Below, in pieces: positions 1 through 6,298 of a stretch of 6,715 nt of DNA; position 1 is the stretch's first letter; each line of letters starts with the position of its first letter. The stretch spans positions 1-6,715 of the forward strand of contig CAZOZX010000113.1 of NCBI GenBank assembly GCA_964584415.1, written 5' to 3'. Made by a program: the position numbers and the translations under genes. Source of the stretch: PHAA01 sp964584415 (GTDB lineage Bacteria > Bacillota > Syntrophomonadia > Syntrophomonadales > Syntrophomonadaceae). The notes beneath the pieces were generated by a model. The model searched no databases and was not told the origin of the DNA. It was given only the letters and a program-made list of their open reading frames with translations.

Positions 1-2
1 TC

Positions 3-1097
3 GGCGCGGAAGTGATCAAGGTTGAGGATCCCCGCGGAGGGGAACTGGGCCGTTCCGTACCCCCGCTTATTGCCGGAGAAAGTCCCCGTTTCTATGCGGT
101 TAACCGTAACAAAAAGAGCATCACCCTGGATCTCAAGCAACAGGCTGGCCGGGAAATTTTCCGGAAACTGGCTGCCCAGGCGGATGTGCTGGTCGACCAG
201 TTCCGGCCTGGAGTCATGAAAAAGATGGGTTTGGGCTATGACGATCTTAAGCAAATCAACCCGGGATTAGTCTATTGCGCCATCACCGGTTATGGATTGA
301 CCGGACCGATGGCTGATGCGGGCGGTCATGATCTCAATTACCTCAGTCTGGCCGCGGTGACCGGGCTCACCGGCACCTACCAGGGAACGCCGTCCATGTC
401 GGGAGCCCAGATTGCCGATATCACTGGCGGAACTTTGTATGCGGCCCTGGCCATTATGCTGGCCCTGGCTAGCCGCCAAAAGACCGGGCAAGGTCAGTTA
501 TGTGACATAGCTATGATGGACTGCTCCATCAGTCTTCTGGCCTATAGCCTGGGTGAGTGGGCCGGGAGGGGGCACCTACCGGAGATGGGTAATGACATTT
601 TGACCGGTGGCTATGCTTTTTACAACATTTATAAAACCAGGGATGACAAATATGTAAGCCTGGGGGCGGTGGAGACCAAGTTCTGGTCCGACTTCTGCCA
701 TAAAATCGATCGCCCAGAGTACATCAAATGTCAATGGAATCGCGATATACAACGAGATATGATCGACGATGTCCGAACCATTATGCTCACCCGTACCCAG
801 GCGCAGTGGGTGGAGTATTTTGAGGACAGTGACATCTGCTTCACCCCGGTTTTGACCATGGAAGAGATGTGTGCTCACCCGCAGACCCTGGCCCGGGAGA
901 TGATAATAAAAATTCCTGATTTCAAGGGGTCGGGGCAGGATATACCCCTGACCGGGGTGCCCATTAAATTATCCGAAACCCCTGGTGAAGCCCGGTTGAA
1001 CTTCCCCCAATTGGGAGAGCACAACCACGAAGTCCTGCGTGAGGCTGGTTATACCAGCCAGGAAATAGATGAATTTAAGCAATGCCAAGTTATCTAG
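3..1097 (+). CDS. CaiB/BaiF-family CoA-transferase or alpha-methylacyl-CoA racemase-like protein, 5' partial
   Basis: The reading frame is already open at the left edge and begins with GAEVIKVEDP, which in this family lies roughly 35-40 residues after the true start, so the N-terminus is outside the window; the GTG at 12 is internal. Family III enzymes move CoA between carboxylic acids, or in the racemase branch epimerise 2-methylacyl-CoAs, in the cytoplasm. Counting from the GTG at 12 as residue 1, the visible marks are NRNKKSITLDL (31-41), the racemase-type GGHDLNY with His106, Asp136 in QIADITGG, and GQGQLCDIAMMD with Asp165, which aligns with the catalytic Asp of formyl-CoA transferase. 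The His-to-Asp distance of 30 matches the catalytic pair known from mycobacterial methylacyl-CoA racemase. About 364 residues are visible against a usual total near 400. The family is secure; transferase versus racemase activity and the substrate are not settled by sequence. It lies 139 nt upstream of another CoA-transferase gene on the same strand. Confidence 0.9.
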   Translation, partial: GAEVIKVEDPRGGELGRSVPPLIAGESPRFYAVNRNKKSITLDLKQQAGREIFRKLAAQADVLVDQFRPGVMKKMGLGYDDLKQINPGLVYCAITGYGLTGPMADAGGHDLNYLSLAAVTGLTGTYQGTPSMSGAQIADITGGTLYAALAIMLALASRQKTGQGQLCDIAMMDCSISLLAYSLGEWAGRGHLPEMGNDILTGGYAFYNIYKTRDDKYVSLGAVETKFWSDFCHKIDRPEYIKCQWNRDIQRDMIDDVRTIMLTRTQAQWVEYFEDSDICFTPVLTMEEMCAHPQTLAREMIIKIPDFKGSGQDIPLTGVPIKLSETPGEARLNFPQLGEHNHEVLREAGYTSQEIDEFKQCQVI

Positions 1098-1192
1098 AAA
1101 AGGGTTATTCAAGATTGGTTCTAATCAGAATCGTGATTGGAAAGGAGGGGTACCGAATCGGCCCTTGCGCCACACATCTGCCGTAAATCGAA

Positions 1193-1216
1193 CCGGCTGG
1201 CCCAACCAGCTGTTTT
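1193..1216 (+). other. Small hairpin followed by four T's between the two CoA-enzyme genes
   Basis: CGGCTGG (1194-1200) pairs with CCAGCTG (1206-1212) across a CCCAA loop, with one G-U pair, and TTTT follows at 1213-1216. It could be a weak terminator or attenuator that lowers read-through from the upstream gene, or chance. The short stem and short T-run make it a poor terminator. The next gene's ribosome site starts only a few bases later, at about 1220. Confidence 0.25.
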
Positions 1217-1236
1217 AATGGAAGGAGAGGAGTTAA

Positions 1237-2577
1237 ATGTGGAAGACCGAGTACAATAAGAAAAAGATCGGTATCCCCGAAGCAGCGGCCCTGGTCCAGT
1301 CCGGTGACGTGGTTGGCACCGGCTTGGCCATCGGCTCGGGATCACCCGCCATTTTCAACGCTATCCTGGACCGCTACCAGGAACTGCAGGATGTTAGAAT
1401 ACTTGATACGATTGGGCTTTATCCGTTTAAATTCCAGGACCCCGATTTTATGATGAAACTCGATGGCCACATCAATTATATGCCCGCCTTCAGTATTGCT
1501 ACCGGCCGTAAAATGAACAATGCCAAACAGGCCGAGTTCTATCCGGTTATGAGCTCCGACCTGGCCGACAAGTTTTGGCATAAATCCGATGTGTTTATTG
1601 CCCAGGTAGGCCCGCCCAATGCCAACGGTTATGTCAACCTGGGGCTGACCAATTTCTACACTATGGATACCATCCGGGAGGGCAAGGCGTCTGGCAAACA
1701 GCGAGTGACCATAGGCGAAATCAATGATCAAATGCCGGTGATTTACGGGAATAACTGGATGCACATCTCCGAGTTTGATTACTTTGTAGAGAACTCCACC
1801 AAAATACCGACCTTCAGCCGGGGCACTCCCAGCGAGATAGATAAGAGCATTGCCGGCTATGTACTGGAGCTGATCAATGATGGCGATACCATCCAGATGG
1901 GTATTGGCGGCATTCCCGAGGCAGTGGTCAGCGGATTGGAGGGGAAGAAAGACCTGGGAGTACTGACCGAGATGTTCCCGATCGGTCTGCCCCAATTGGT
2001 GGCCAAAGGCATCGTTACCAACACCCGCAAGCCCGTTCATAAAGGTGTAACCGTGGCTACCTTCTGCATGGGCGACGAGGAAATGTACAATTATGTTACG
2101 GAGAATCCCGCCTGTGAATTCTATCCCTCTTCCTATACCAATAATCCCAGTCTAATCGCTCAGCACCCGAATATGGTAGCCATGAATATGGCTTTGATGG
2201 TCGACCTCAGCGGACAGATCAATTCGGAGGGAGTAGGTCATACCCAGGTTAGCGGTTCCGGCGGCCAGCTGGATTTCATGATCGGTTCTTTCTGGTCCCA
2301 GGGAGGCAAGGGGATTACCCTGCTCTATTCCTCCCGGAAAATGAAAGATGGTTCCGTGGCCTCGGCGATTGTGCCGGAGCTGCCCTTAGGTTCCCCGATC
2401 ACCGTCCCCCGCACCTATGCCCAGTATGTTGTCACTGAATACGGTATCGCCAATCTGCGCTATAAATCACGCACCGAGCGGGCCAAGGAATTGATCGCGG
2501 TAGCCCATCCTGACCTGCGCGGGGAACTGTATGCCAGCCTCCAGAAAAACTTCTACCCCTTTGCCAGCGTGAAATAA
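1237..2577 (+). CDS. Acetyl-CoA hydrolase/transferase-family CoA-transferase (butyryl-CoA:acetate / 4-hydroxybutyrate CoA-transferase type)
   Basis: A complete 446-residue protein, the usual length for the family. It should transfer CoA between a short acyl-CoA and a free acid such as acetate, through a glutamyl-CoA thioester, in the cytoplasm. Visible marks are QVGPPNANGYVNLG (123-136), GIGGIP (222-227), the motif LGVLTEMF with the likely catalytic Glu245, GSGGQLDF (340-347) and VVTEYGIANLR (398-408). Most relatives read TEMFSDG after the catalytic Glu; here it is TEMFPIG, so the segment beside the active site is altered and the substrate may differ. The ATG at 1237 is supported by a strong ribosome site, GGAAGGAGAGG, at 1220-1230. 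The gene is followed by a clear terminator and shares strand with the upstream CaiB-type gene, suggesting joint work on acyl-CoA exchange, perhaps in fatty-acid fermentation or syntrophic oxidation. The family is certain; the substrate is inferred. Confidence 0.93.
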   Translation: MWKTEYNKKKIGIPEAAALVQSGDVVGTGLAIGSGSPAIFNAILDRYQELQDVRILDTIGLYPFKFQDPDFMMKLDGHINYMPAFSIATGRKMNNAKQAEFYPVMSSDLADKFWHKSDVFIAQVGPPNANGYVNLGLTNFYTMDTIREGKASGKQRVTIGEINDQMPVIYGNNWMHISEFDYFVENSTKIPTFSRGTPSEIDKSIAGYVLELINDGDTIQMGIGGIPEAVVSGLEGKKDLGVLTEMFPIGLPQLVAKGIVTNTRKPVHKGVTVATFCMGDEEMYNYVTENPACEFYPSSYTNNPSLIAQHPNMVAMNMALMVDLSGQINSEGVGHTQVSGSGGQLDFMIGSFWSQGGKGITLLYSSRKMKDGSVASAIVPELPLGSPITVPRTYAQYVVTEYGIANLRYKSRTERAKELIAVAHPDLRGELYASLQKNFYPFASVK

Positions 2578-2610
2578 TTAATTTTCAACTACAAAGATAA
2601 ATAGGAAGCC

Positions 2611-2640
2611 ACAACCGGGGATCTACCCCGGTTGTTTTTT
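2611..2640 (+). terminator. Intrinsic terminator after the CoA-transferase gene
   Basis: A perfect 10-bp stem, ACAACCGGGG (2611-2620) with CCCCGGTTGT (2626-2635), closes a five-base loop ATCTA and runs into six T's (2635-2640). It lies 33 nt after the stop codon at 2577. It separates the CoA-transferase unit from the birA promoter just downstream. Confidence 0.93.
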
Positions 2641-2649
2641 GGGTTCACA

Positions 2650-2678
2650 TTTACCTGCCAGGTATTGTCAGCTATAAT
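2650..2678 (+). promoter_or_regulatory. Sigma-A-type promoter of birA
   Basis: A perfect -10 box TATAAT (2673-2678) lies 17 bp after a -35-like TTTACC (2650-2655), which matches TTGACA at four of six positions. It stands right after the terminator at 2611-2640 and about 35 nt before the birA start, giving a short leader. The -10 box falls in the centre of a degenerate BirA operator (2665-2697). TTGTCA at 2665 is too close to the -10 to serve as the -35. Confidence 0.7.
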
Positions 2679-2697
2679 GCAAAATATAGATTAACAA
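2665..2697 (+). promoter_or_regulatory. Probable degenerate BirA operator over the birA promoter
   Basis: Half-sites TTGTCAGC (2665-2672) and ATTAACAA (2690-2697) resemble the Firmicute BirA box TTGTTAAC / GTTAACAA with two and one mismatches. They are separated by 17 nt, the same distance as in the better site before bioY. The spacer begins with the birA -10 box TATAAT, so bound BirA would block RNA polymerase. This suggests biotin-dependent autoregulation of birA. The mismatches mean weaker binding is expected and chance cannot be excluded. Confidence 0.5.
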
Positions 2698-2713
2698 AAG
2701 GAGAATAAATTCG

Positions 2714-3700
2714 ATGAGTCTCCGCGATGAGATCCTGGCTGTTTTAAAGCTGAATATAGGTGAGTGGGTATCGGGTGAGGCCCTCAGCGATCAACTCCAT
2801 GTTTCCCGGACTACCGTCTGGAAAGAGCTAAACAAGCTGAAGAAAGAGGGATACCAGGTGGAAGCATTCACCAAGAAAGGCTACCGCCTGTCCGCTTCTC
2901 CGGATATTTTGTCTCTTGAAGAAGTCCAGACTGGGTTGCGGACTGAATGGCTGGGGCGGGAGCATTACGTGCATTTACGGGAGATTGGCTCCACCAACAA
3001 CTACGCCCGCAATTTGGCCGATGAAGGCTACCCAGAAGGAACGGTGGTGGTGGCCGATAGGCAGAGTGAAGGCCGGGGCAGGCGGGGCAGGAATTGGTAT
3101 TCGCCGGCTGGCGAGGGATTATACGTATCCGTAATATTGAGGCCGAGGATTCCCCTGCGGGAGATGTCACGTCTTTCCCTGGTGGTGGCTGCGGCGGTGG
3201 CTGAGACCCTGGAAAAGGAATTAGGCCTTGACCCCCGCATCAAATGGCCCAACGATATTCTGATCAATGGCCGCAAAGTTGCCGGAATCCTTACCGAAGC
3301 AGTGGCTGATATGGACGGGATAGATTACATGGTGACTGGGATAGGCATTAACATCAAAAACCGGGTGGAAGATTTCCCGGATGAATTCCGCGCGCCTGCG
3401 ACCTCGATCCAACAGGAGTATGGCCAGCCCTGTTCCCGAATCATGCTTCTCCAGGGTCTGCTGTACTATCTTGAAAATTATTATGAACAGGTGGTTGGCG
3501 GGGATTTTTCAGCGGTTTTAGATAAGGTCCGTAATCTCTCATCCGTTATCGGGCAGGAAGTCAGGGTCGATGACATCGGCGGAGTGCTGGTGGGCAAGGC
3601 CATCGATATCGACCATAATGGATTTTTATGCGTGCTTGATCCTAACGGTGTAACCCATACGGTGATGTCCGGGGAAATCATAATTGTGCCGCAAGATTGA
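2714..3700 (+). CDS. birA: Bifunctional biotin-[acetyl-CoA-carboxylase] ligase and biotin repressor BirA
   Basis: A complete protein of 328 residues, normal for the class with a DNA-binding domain. It makes biotinyl-5'-AMP and transfers biotin to a lysine of carboxylase carrier proteins; the biotinyl-AMP-bound dimer represses biotin genes. The N-terminal winged helix-turn-helix covers about residues 1-60 (core HVSRTTVWKELNKLKKEGY, 29-47). The ligase domain shows GSTNNYA (92-98), the biotinyl-AMP loop GRGRRGR (120-126), KWPND (177-181), GRKVAGIL (186-193) and GIGINI (209-214). The last 50 residues fit the BPL_C domain. The ATG at 2714 is preceded by AAAGGAG (2697-2703), ten bases upstream. The presence of the DNA-binding domain agrees with the two BirA-type operators seen before birA and before bioY. 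The next gene is the biotin transporter gene bioY, 201 nt downstream with its own promoter. Confidence 0.97.
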   Translation: MSLRDEILAVLKLNIGEWVSGEALSDQLHVSRTTVWKELNKLKKEGYQVEAFTKKGYRLSASPDILSLEEVQTGLRTEWLGREHYVHLREIGSTNNYARNLADEGYPEGTVVVADRQSEGRGRRGRNWYSPAGEGLYVSVILRPRIPLREMSRLSLVVAAAVAETLEKELGLDPRIKWPNDILINGRKVAGILTEAVADMDGIDYMVTGIGINIKNRVEDFPDEFRAPATSIQQEYGQPCSRIMLLQGLLYYLENYYEQVVGGDFSAVLDKVRNLSSVIGQEVRVDDIGGVLVGKAIDIDHNGFLCVLDPNGVTHTVMSGEIIIVPQD

Positions 3701-3718
3701 TAGAAGTCTTAGTCACTA

Positions 3719-3751
3719 TTGTTAACCGATAAACAAAAACAAAGTTGACAA
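3719..3751 (+). promoter_or_regulatory. BirA operator controlling bioY
   Basis: The dyad TTGTTAAC (3719-3726) and GTTGACAA (3744-3751), separated by 17 nt, matches the known Firmicute BirA box TTGTTAAC-N15/16-GTTAACAA, with a perfect left half and one change in the right half. The right half contains the promoter's -35 hexamer TTGACA, so the single deviation from consensus is the base that makes a perfect -35 box. Bound BirA-biotinyl-AMP would cover the -35 element and shut off the biotin-uptake operon when biotin is plentiful. A BirA with a DNA-binding domain is encoded immediately upstream. Confidence 0.88.
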
Positions 3752-3773
3752 ATAATTGGGCCGGGCCAATAAT
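3745..3773 (+). promoter_or_regulatory. Sigma-A-type promoter of the bioY operon
   Basis: A perfect -35 box TTGACA (3745-3750) and a -10 box AATAAT (3768-3773, five of six consensus bases) are spaced by 17 bp. Transcription should start near 3780, leaving a leader of about 120 nt before bioY. The -35 lies inside the BirA operator. The -10 lies in the unpaired stretch of a long palindrome (3758-3806). Confidence 0.78.
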
Positions 3774-3806
3774 TAGGAGTAACTGTTACTTCTAAGGCCG
3801 GGCCTT
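3758..3806 (+). terminator. Compound hairpin between birA and bioY, possible birA terminator
   Basis: The inner part, 3773-3795, is a 23-base palindrome centred on T3784 with one G-T mismatch (TTAG-G-AGTAAC / GTTACT-T-CTAA). Outer GC-rich arms (GGCCGGGCC at 3759-3767 and the same sequence at 3796-3804) can pair through their GGCC blocks with one G-G mismatch, leaving AATAA unpaired on the left side. TTTA follows. Only transcripts reading through from birA contain both arms, because the bioY promoter starts near 3780. The T-run is short, so termination may be partial. The inner palindrome could instead be a DNA site for a regulator at the start point. Confidence 0.5.
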
Positions 3807-3901
3807 TATGATTGGATAGATATAATCGGCAGGCAATCGGGCAGCAGTGGCACCTCACCAAATAAGAGACGAACTAAAATAGAGAAAGCAGGACAAGCAT
3901 T

Positions 3902-4447
3902 TTGGAGACCAAGGATAGAAATCACCTGCGCCGTATGGTTTATGCCTCCATGTTTGGGGCCTTGACCGCAGTTGGGGCTTTTATAACCATTCCCCTCCAG
4001 CCTGTTCCCTTTACCCTCCAGACTTTTTTTACCGGGATGGCCGGGGGATTGCTGGGAGCATATACCGGGGCGTTAAGCCAGCTGATATACATAATCCTGG
4101 GTTGCCTGGGGATGCCGGTGTTTGCTGGTGGCAAGGCCGGCATAGGTGTTTTGTTTGGACCTACCGGCGGTTACCTGTTGGGATTCGTGGCCGGTGCGTA
4201 TGTGATCGGTAGAATAGCAGAACTGCGGCCCCGCGGCGGAATAATCTGGTTGGCTTTGGCGATATTGATCGGCGACCTGGTGATATACGGGCTGGGTACT
4301 GCCCAGCTTTCACTGGTGGCGCATATATCACCATCCAAAGCGATAGTGCTGGGGGTGGTCCCTTTTGTGGCGGGAGAGGTGGTTAAATTAGCTGCAGCCG
4401 CCTGGCTGACCAACGAACTGAGACAGAAAATACACCTGATAAAGTAG
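3902..4447 (+). CDS. bioY: BioY, biotin-binding S component of an ECF transporter
   Basis: A 181-residue integral membrane protein, normal size for BioY, with about six hydrophobic segments. BioY binds biotin with high affinity and carries it across the cytoplasmic membrane with an ECF module of ATPases and a T component. Family marks are QPVPFTLQT (33-41), GCLGMPVFAGG (67-77), GPTGGYLLGF (86-95) and PFVAGEVVKLAAA (154-166). The start is TTG at 3902, supported by AGGA at 3890-3893 eight bases upstream; the next in-frame ATG, at 3935, has no ribosome site and would remove the short charged N-terminus. The gene heads an operon with an ECF ATPase gene 9 nt downstream and a T-component gene, under a BirA operator, which together make biotin the likely substrate. 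Confidence 0.95.
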   Translation: METKDRNHLRRMVYASMFGALTAVGAFITIPLQPVPFTLQTFFTGMAGGLLGAYTGALSQLIYIILGCLGMPVFAGGKAGIGVLFGPTGGYLLGFVAGAYVIGRIAELRPRGGIIWLALAILIGDLVIYGLGTAQLSLVAHISPSKAIVLGVVPFVAGEVVKLAAAAWLTNELRQKIHLIK

Positions 4448-4456
4448 GCAGAGTAT

Positions 4457-5332
4457 ATGATAAAGGTCACCAATCTGAGTCACACCTATATAGAGGGGCA
4501 GGCTCCTACCCTTCGCAATATAAACCTGGAGATAAATGCCGGGGAGTATGTTGCCCTGATAGGACCGATTGGATCGGGCAAGACTACCTTGGTTAGGCAT
4601 TTCAATGCCCTGATCAGGCCCCAAAGCGGGGAGGTCGAGATTGACGGGTTAAGTTGCCGGAATACCAGCCACCATGTAGAGATTAGGCGTAACGTAGGTA
4701 TGGTTTTTCAGAATCCCGACAATCAAATCGTGGGAATGACAGTGGAGGAAGACGTTGGGTTCGGTCCCGGTAATCTTAATCTGCAACCGGCTGAGATAAA
4801 GCGGCGGGTCGCCTCCTCATTGCAGACAGTGGGTCTTGGAGGTTTTGAGAAGCGCCTTCCTTTCAGCCTGTCTGGCGGCGAGAAACAACTGCTGGCTTTG
4901 GCTGGCCTGCTGGCGGTCAGTCCCAAATATATCATATTGGATGAGACTACCACCTCTTTGGATCCTGCCTCCAAGTCCAATGTGTTGGCTATTCTAGAAC
5001 GTCTGCGCGATCAGGGGGTAAGCATCATTCATGTCACTCATAACATGGAGGAAGCAGCCCGGGCAGATCGGGTACTGCTGATGAGGAGCGGGGATATAGT
5101 ATCAGACGGGCATCCCCGCGATATCCTGGCCAATGGCGAACAGCTTAAATCCATGGGTATGGCGCCGCCGTTGATAGTAGAACTAATAAGCAGACTGAAA
5201 ATAGATCAGAATACCAGACCAAGGAATATTTTGACCCTGGATGAGGCAGCCCAATTTATAAATCGATACCTGACGGGGGAGGGGATTGAACCGGGCGAAA
5301 TCAAACCTCGGGAGGTTAAAGGGTATGTATAA
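4457..5332 (+). CDS. ecfA: ECF transporter ATPase (EcfA/BioM-like)
   Basis: A 291-residue ABC ATPase that should drive biotin import from the cytoplasmic face. All nucleotide-binding motifs are present: Walker A GPIGSGKT (36-43, Lys42), Q-loop Gln85 in VFQNPDNQ, signature LSGGEKQ (138-144), Walker B YIILDE with catalytic Glu163, D-loop SLDP (167-170) and switch His195 in HVTHN. Ile38 replaces the Asn usual in GxNGSGK, and DETTTSLDP has Thr where exporters have DEP, as is common in ECF ATPases. The C-terminal tail after about residue 245 is typical in length. It starts 9 nt after bioY with only a weak ribosome site (GGCAGAG, 4448-4454), suggesting translational coupling, and its last 8 nt overlap the T-component gene. 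Only one ATPase gene is present here, so a homodimer is inferred, as in BioMNY systems; BioM would then be the specific name. Confidence 0.93.
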   Translation: MIKVTNLSHTYIEGQAPTLRNINLEINAGEYVALIGPIGSGKTTLVRHFNALIRPQSGEVEIDGLSCRNTSHHVEIRRNVGMVFQNPDNQIVGMTVEEDVGFGPGNLNLQPAEIKRRVASSLQTVGLGGFEKRLPFSLSGGEKQLLALAGLLAVSPKYIILDETTTSLDPASKSNVLAILERLRDQGVSIIHVTHNMEEAARADRVLLMRSGDIVSDGHPRDILANGEQLKSMGMAPPLIVELISRLKIDQNTRPRNILTLDEAAQFINRYLTGEGIEPGEIKPREVKGYV

Positions 5333-6116
5333 TCTGGGTCAATATCTGCCGCGATCATCCGCCTTACAAAGGTGCGATCCACGGATTAAGATCGCGGGAT
5401 TGCTTTGTTTCAGCATTCTTATTATTCGCCTTAACACCATGGGTTTAGGGCTGGTATTTCTGCTGATACTAGGGATGGCTGCACTCGGCCGGATTACCTG
5501 GGGGGATTTACTTGAAGCCTCCCGGCCCACCCGGACCTTATTCCTGGTACTATTTATTGTGTATCTTTTTTGGACTCCCGGCACTCCGCTGCTGCCTTTG
5601 TTCGGGGACAAATGGTATATAAGCCATGAGGGTCTTTCAATGGGCATACTGATGGTGGGTCGATTTTGGCTGCTAATCCTGGCTGCCGCGATTCTCACTA
5701 TGACCACCTCCCAATCAGAGCTTGCCTTTGGACTCCAGAGACTCCTCGCTCCGTTGAAGGTGGCGGGGATCTCTTCCTATAATATTGCCATGATGGTTTC
5801 TCTGGCAGTACGATTCGTGCCCACCCTGCAAATGGAGATGGATCAGGTAAGGGAAGCTCAGGCGGCCAGAGGTGCCGATTTGAAGTCGACCCGTTCCAAG
5901 TTCAGGGCTCTTAAATATACTGCAATCCCCTTGACCATGAACGTTATCCGCCGTTCCGAGGAACTGATTGAAGCTATGGAATCACGGGGCTATAATCCGG
6001 GGCCCCGCACCTATTTATATGAACCGCAATTAACCAGAGCTGACTTCATTGGCCTGGCCCTGCTGATACTGCTATTTGCCGCCGTGTGGTCGCTCAGGGG
6101 AGTAATACTGATATGA
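5325..6116 (+). CDS. ecfT: ECF transporter transmembrane T component (EcfT/BioN-like)
   Basis: A 263-residue integral membrane protein that links the ATPase pair to BioY. Using the ATG at 5325, it carries the two Ala-Arg-Gly-type coupling motifs of T components: AARGA (180-184) and the AMESRGY segment (217-223). Hydrophobic stretches lie near residues 23-57, 69-84, 110-127, 150-163 and 242-260. An open frame extends back to 5286, but the ATG at 5325 is preferred because GGGAGG (5310-5315) lies nine bases before it and the protein then begins MYNLGQYLPRSS, like family members. The gene overlaps the ATPase gene by 8 nt, which points to coupled translation and matched stoichiometry. Pairing with bioY in a BirA-controlled operon supports a biotin-dedicated role, with BioN the corresponding name; use by other S components cannot be ruled out. 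Confidence 0.93.
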   Translation: MYNLGQYLPRSSALQRCDPRIKIAGLLCFSILIIRLNTMGLGLVFLLILGMAALGRITWGDLLEASRPTRTLFLVLFIVYLFWTPGTPLLPLFGDKWYISHEGLSMGILMVGRFWLLILAAAILTMTTSQSELAFGLQRLLAPLKVAGISSYNIAMMVSLAVRFVPTLQMEMDQVREAQAARGADLKSTRSKFRALKYTAIPLTMNVIRRSEELIEAMESRGYNPGPRTYLYEPQLTRADFIGLALLILLFAAVWSLRGVILI

Positions 6117-6181
6117 AACACGTCACCTTATCACTCTGCGTGGTATCCCGGCTGCCCCTGCCTTTCCCTTTATTTGACTGA
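6113..6181 (+). CDS. Doubtful 22-codon ORF overlapping the end of ecfT
   Basis: An ATG at 6113 overlaps the ecfT stop (ATGA) and opens a frame of 22 codons, MKHVTLSLCVVSRLPLPFPLFD. The overlap is of the kind used for translational coupling, but there is no separate ribosome site and no recognised domain. The first nine residues vaguely recall the start of TruA, whose gene often follows ecfT in Firmicutes, so a decayed remnant is one possibility; chance is more likely. The rest of the gap to 6298 is A/T-rich and shows no convincing terminator for the bioY operon. Confidence 0.15.
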   Translation: MKHVTLSLCVVSRLPLPFPLFD

Positions 6182-6298
6182 GATTACTTATCATTCCTCA
6201 AATAACGCCCAAAAAACCTGTTAATATCATAGTTGTTCTGAAGGAGTTGCAAATATAAAGTCGAAAATAATAGTGATGTTAAGAATGGGAGAGGAAAG

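Noticed and set aside
1342..2040. A 232-codon open frame on the minus strand inside the CoA-transferase gene
   Set aside because: It is fully antisense to a secure gene, has no ribosome site or recognisable domain, and is a mirror effect of the coding strand's codon bias.
3821..3826. Perfect TATAAT in the bioY leader as a second promoter
   Set aside because: The sequence 17-18 bp upstream (CCGGGC region) has no -35 likeness and there is no extended -10 TG, so the promoter at 3745-3773 is far better.
3807..3901. A biotin-sensing riboswitch or T-box in the bioY leader
   Set aside because: No T-box sequence or known riboswitch core is visible; regulation is adequately explained by the BirA operator.
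5286..5324. Upstream start for the T-component gene at 5286, adding 13 residues
   Set aside because: It would lengthen the overlap with the ATPase gene, and the ATG at 5325 has a well-placed GGGAGG site and a family-like N-terminus.
6233..6273. Promoter for the DUF1846 gene (TTGTTC-N15-TATAAA, or TTGCAA-N15-TAATAG)
   Set aside because: Both pairs have short 15-bp spacing and at least one poor hexamer, so neither is convincing enough to list as a feature.
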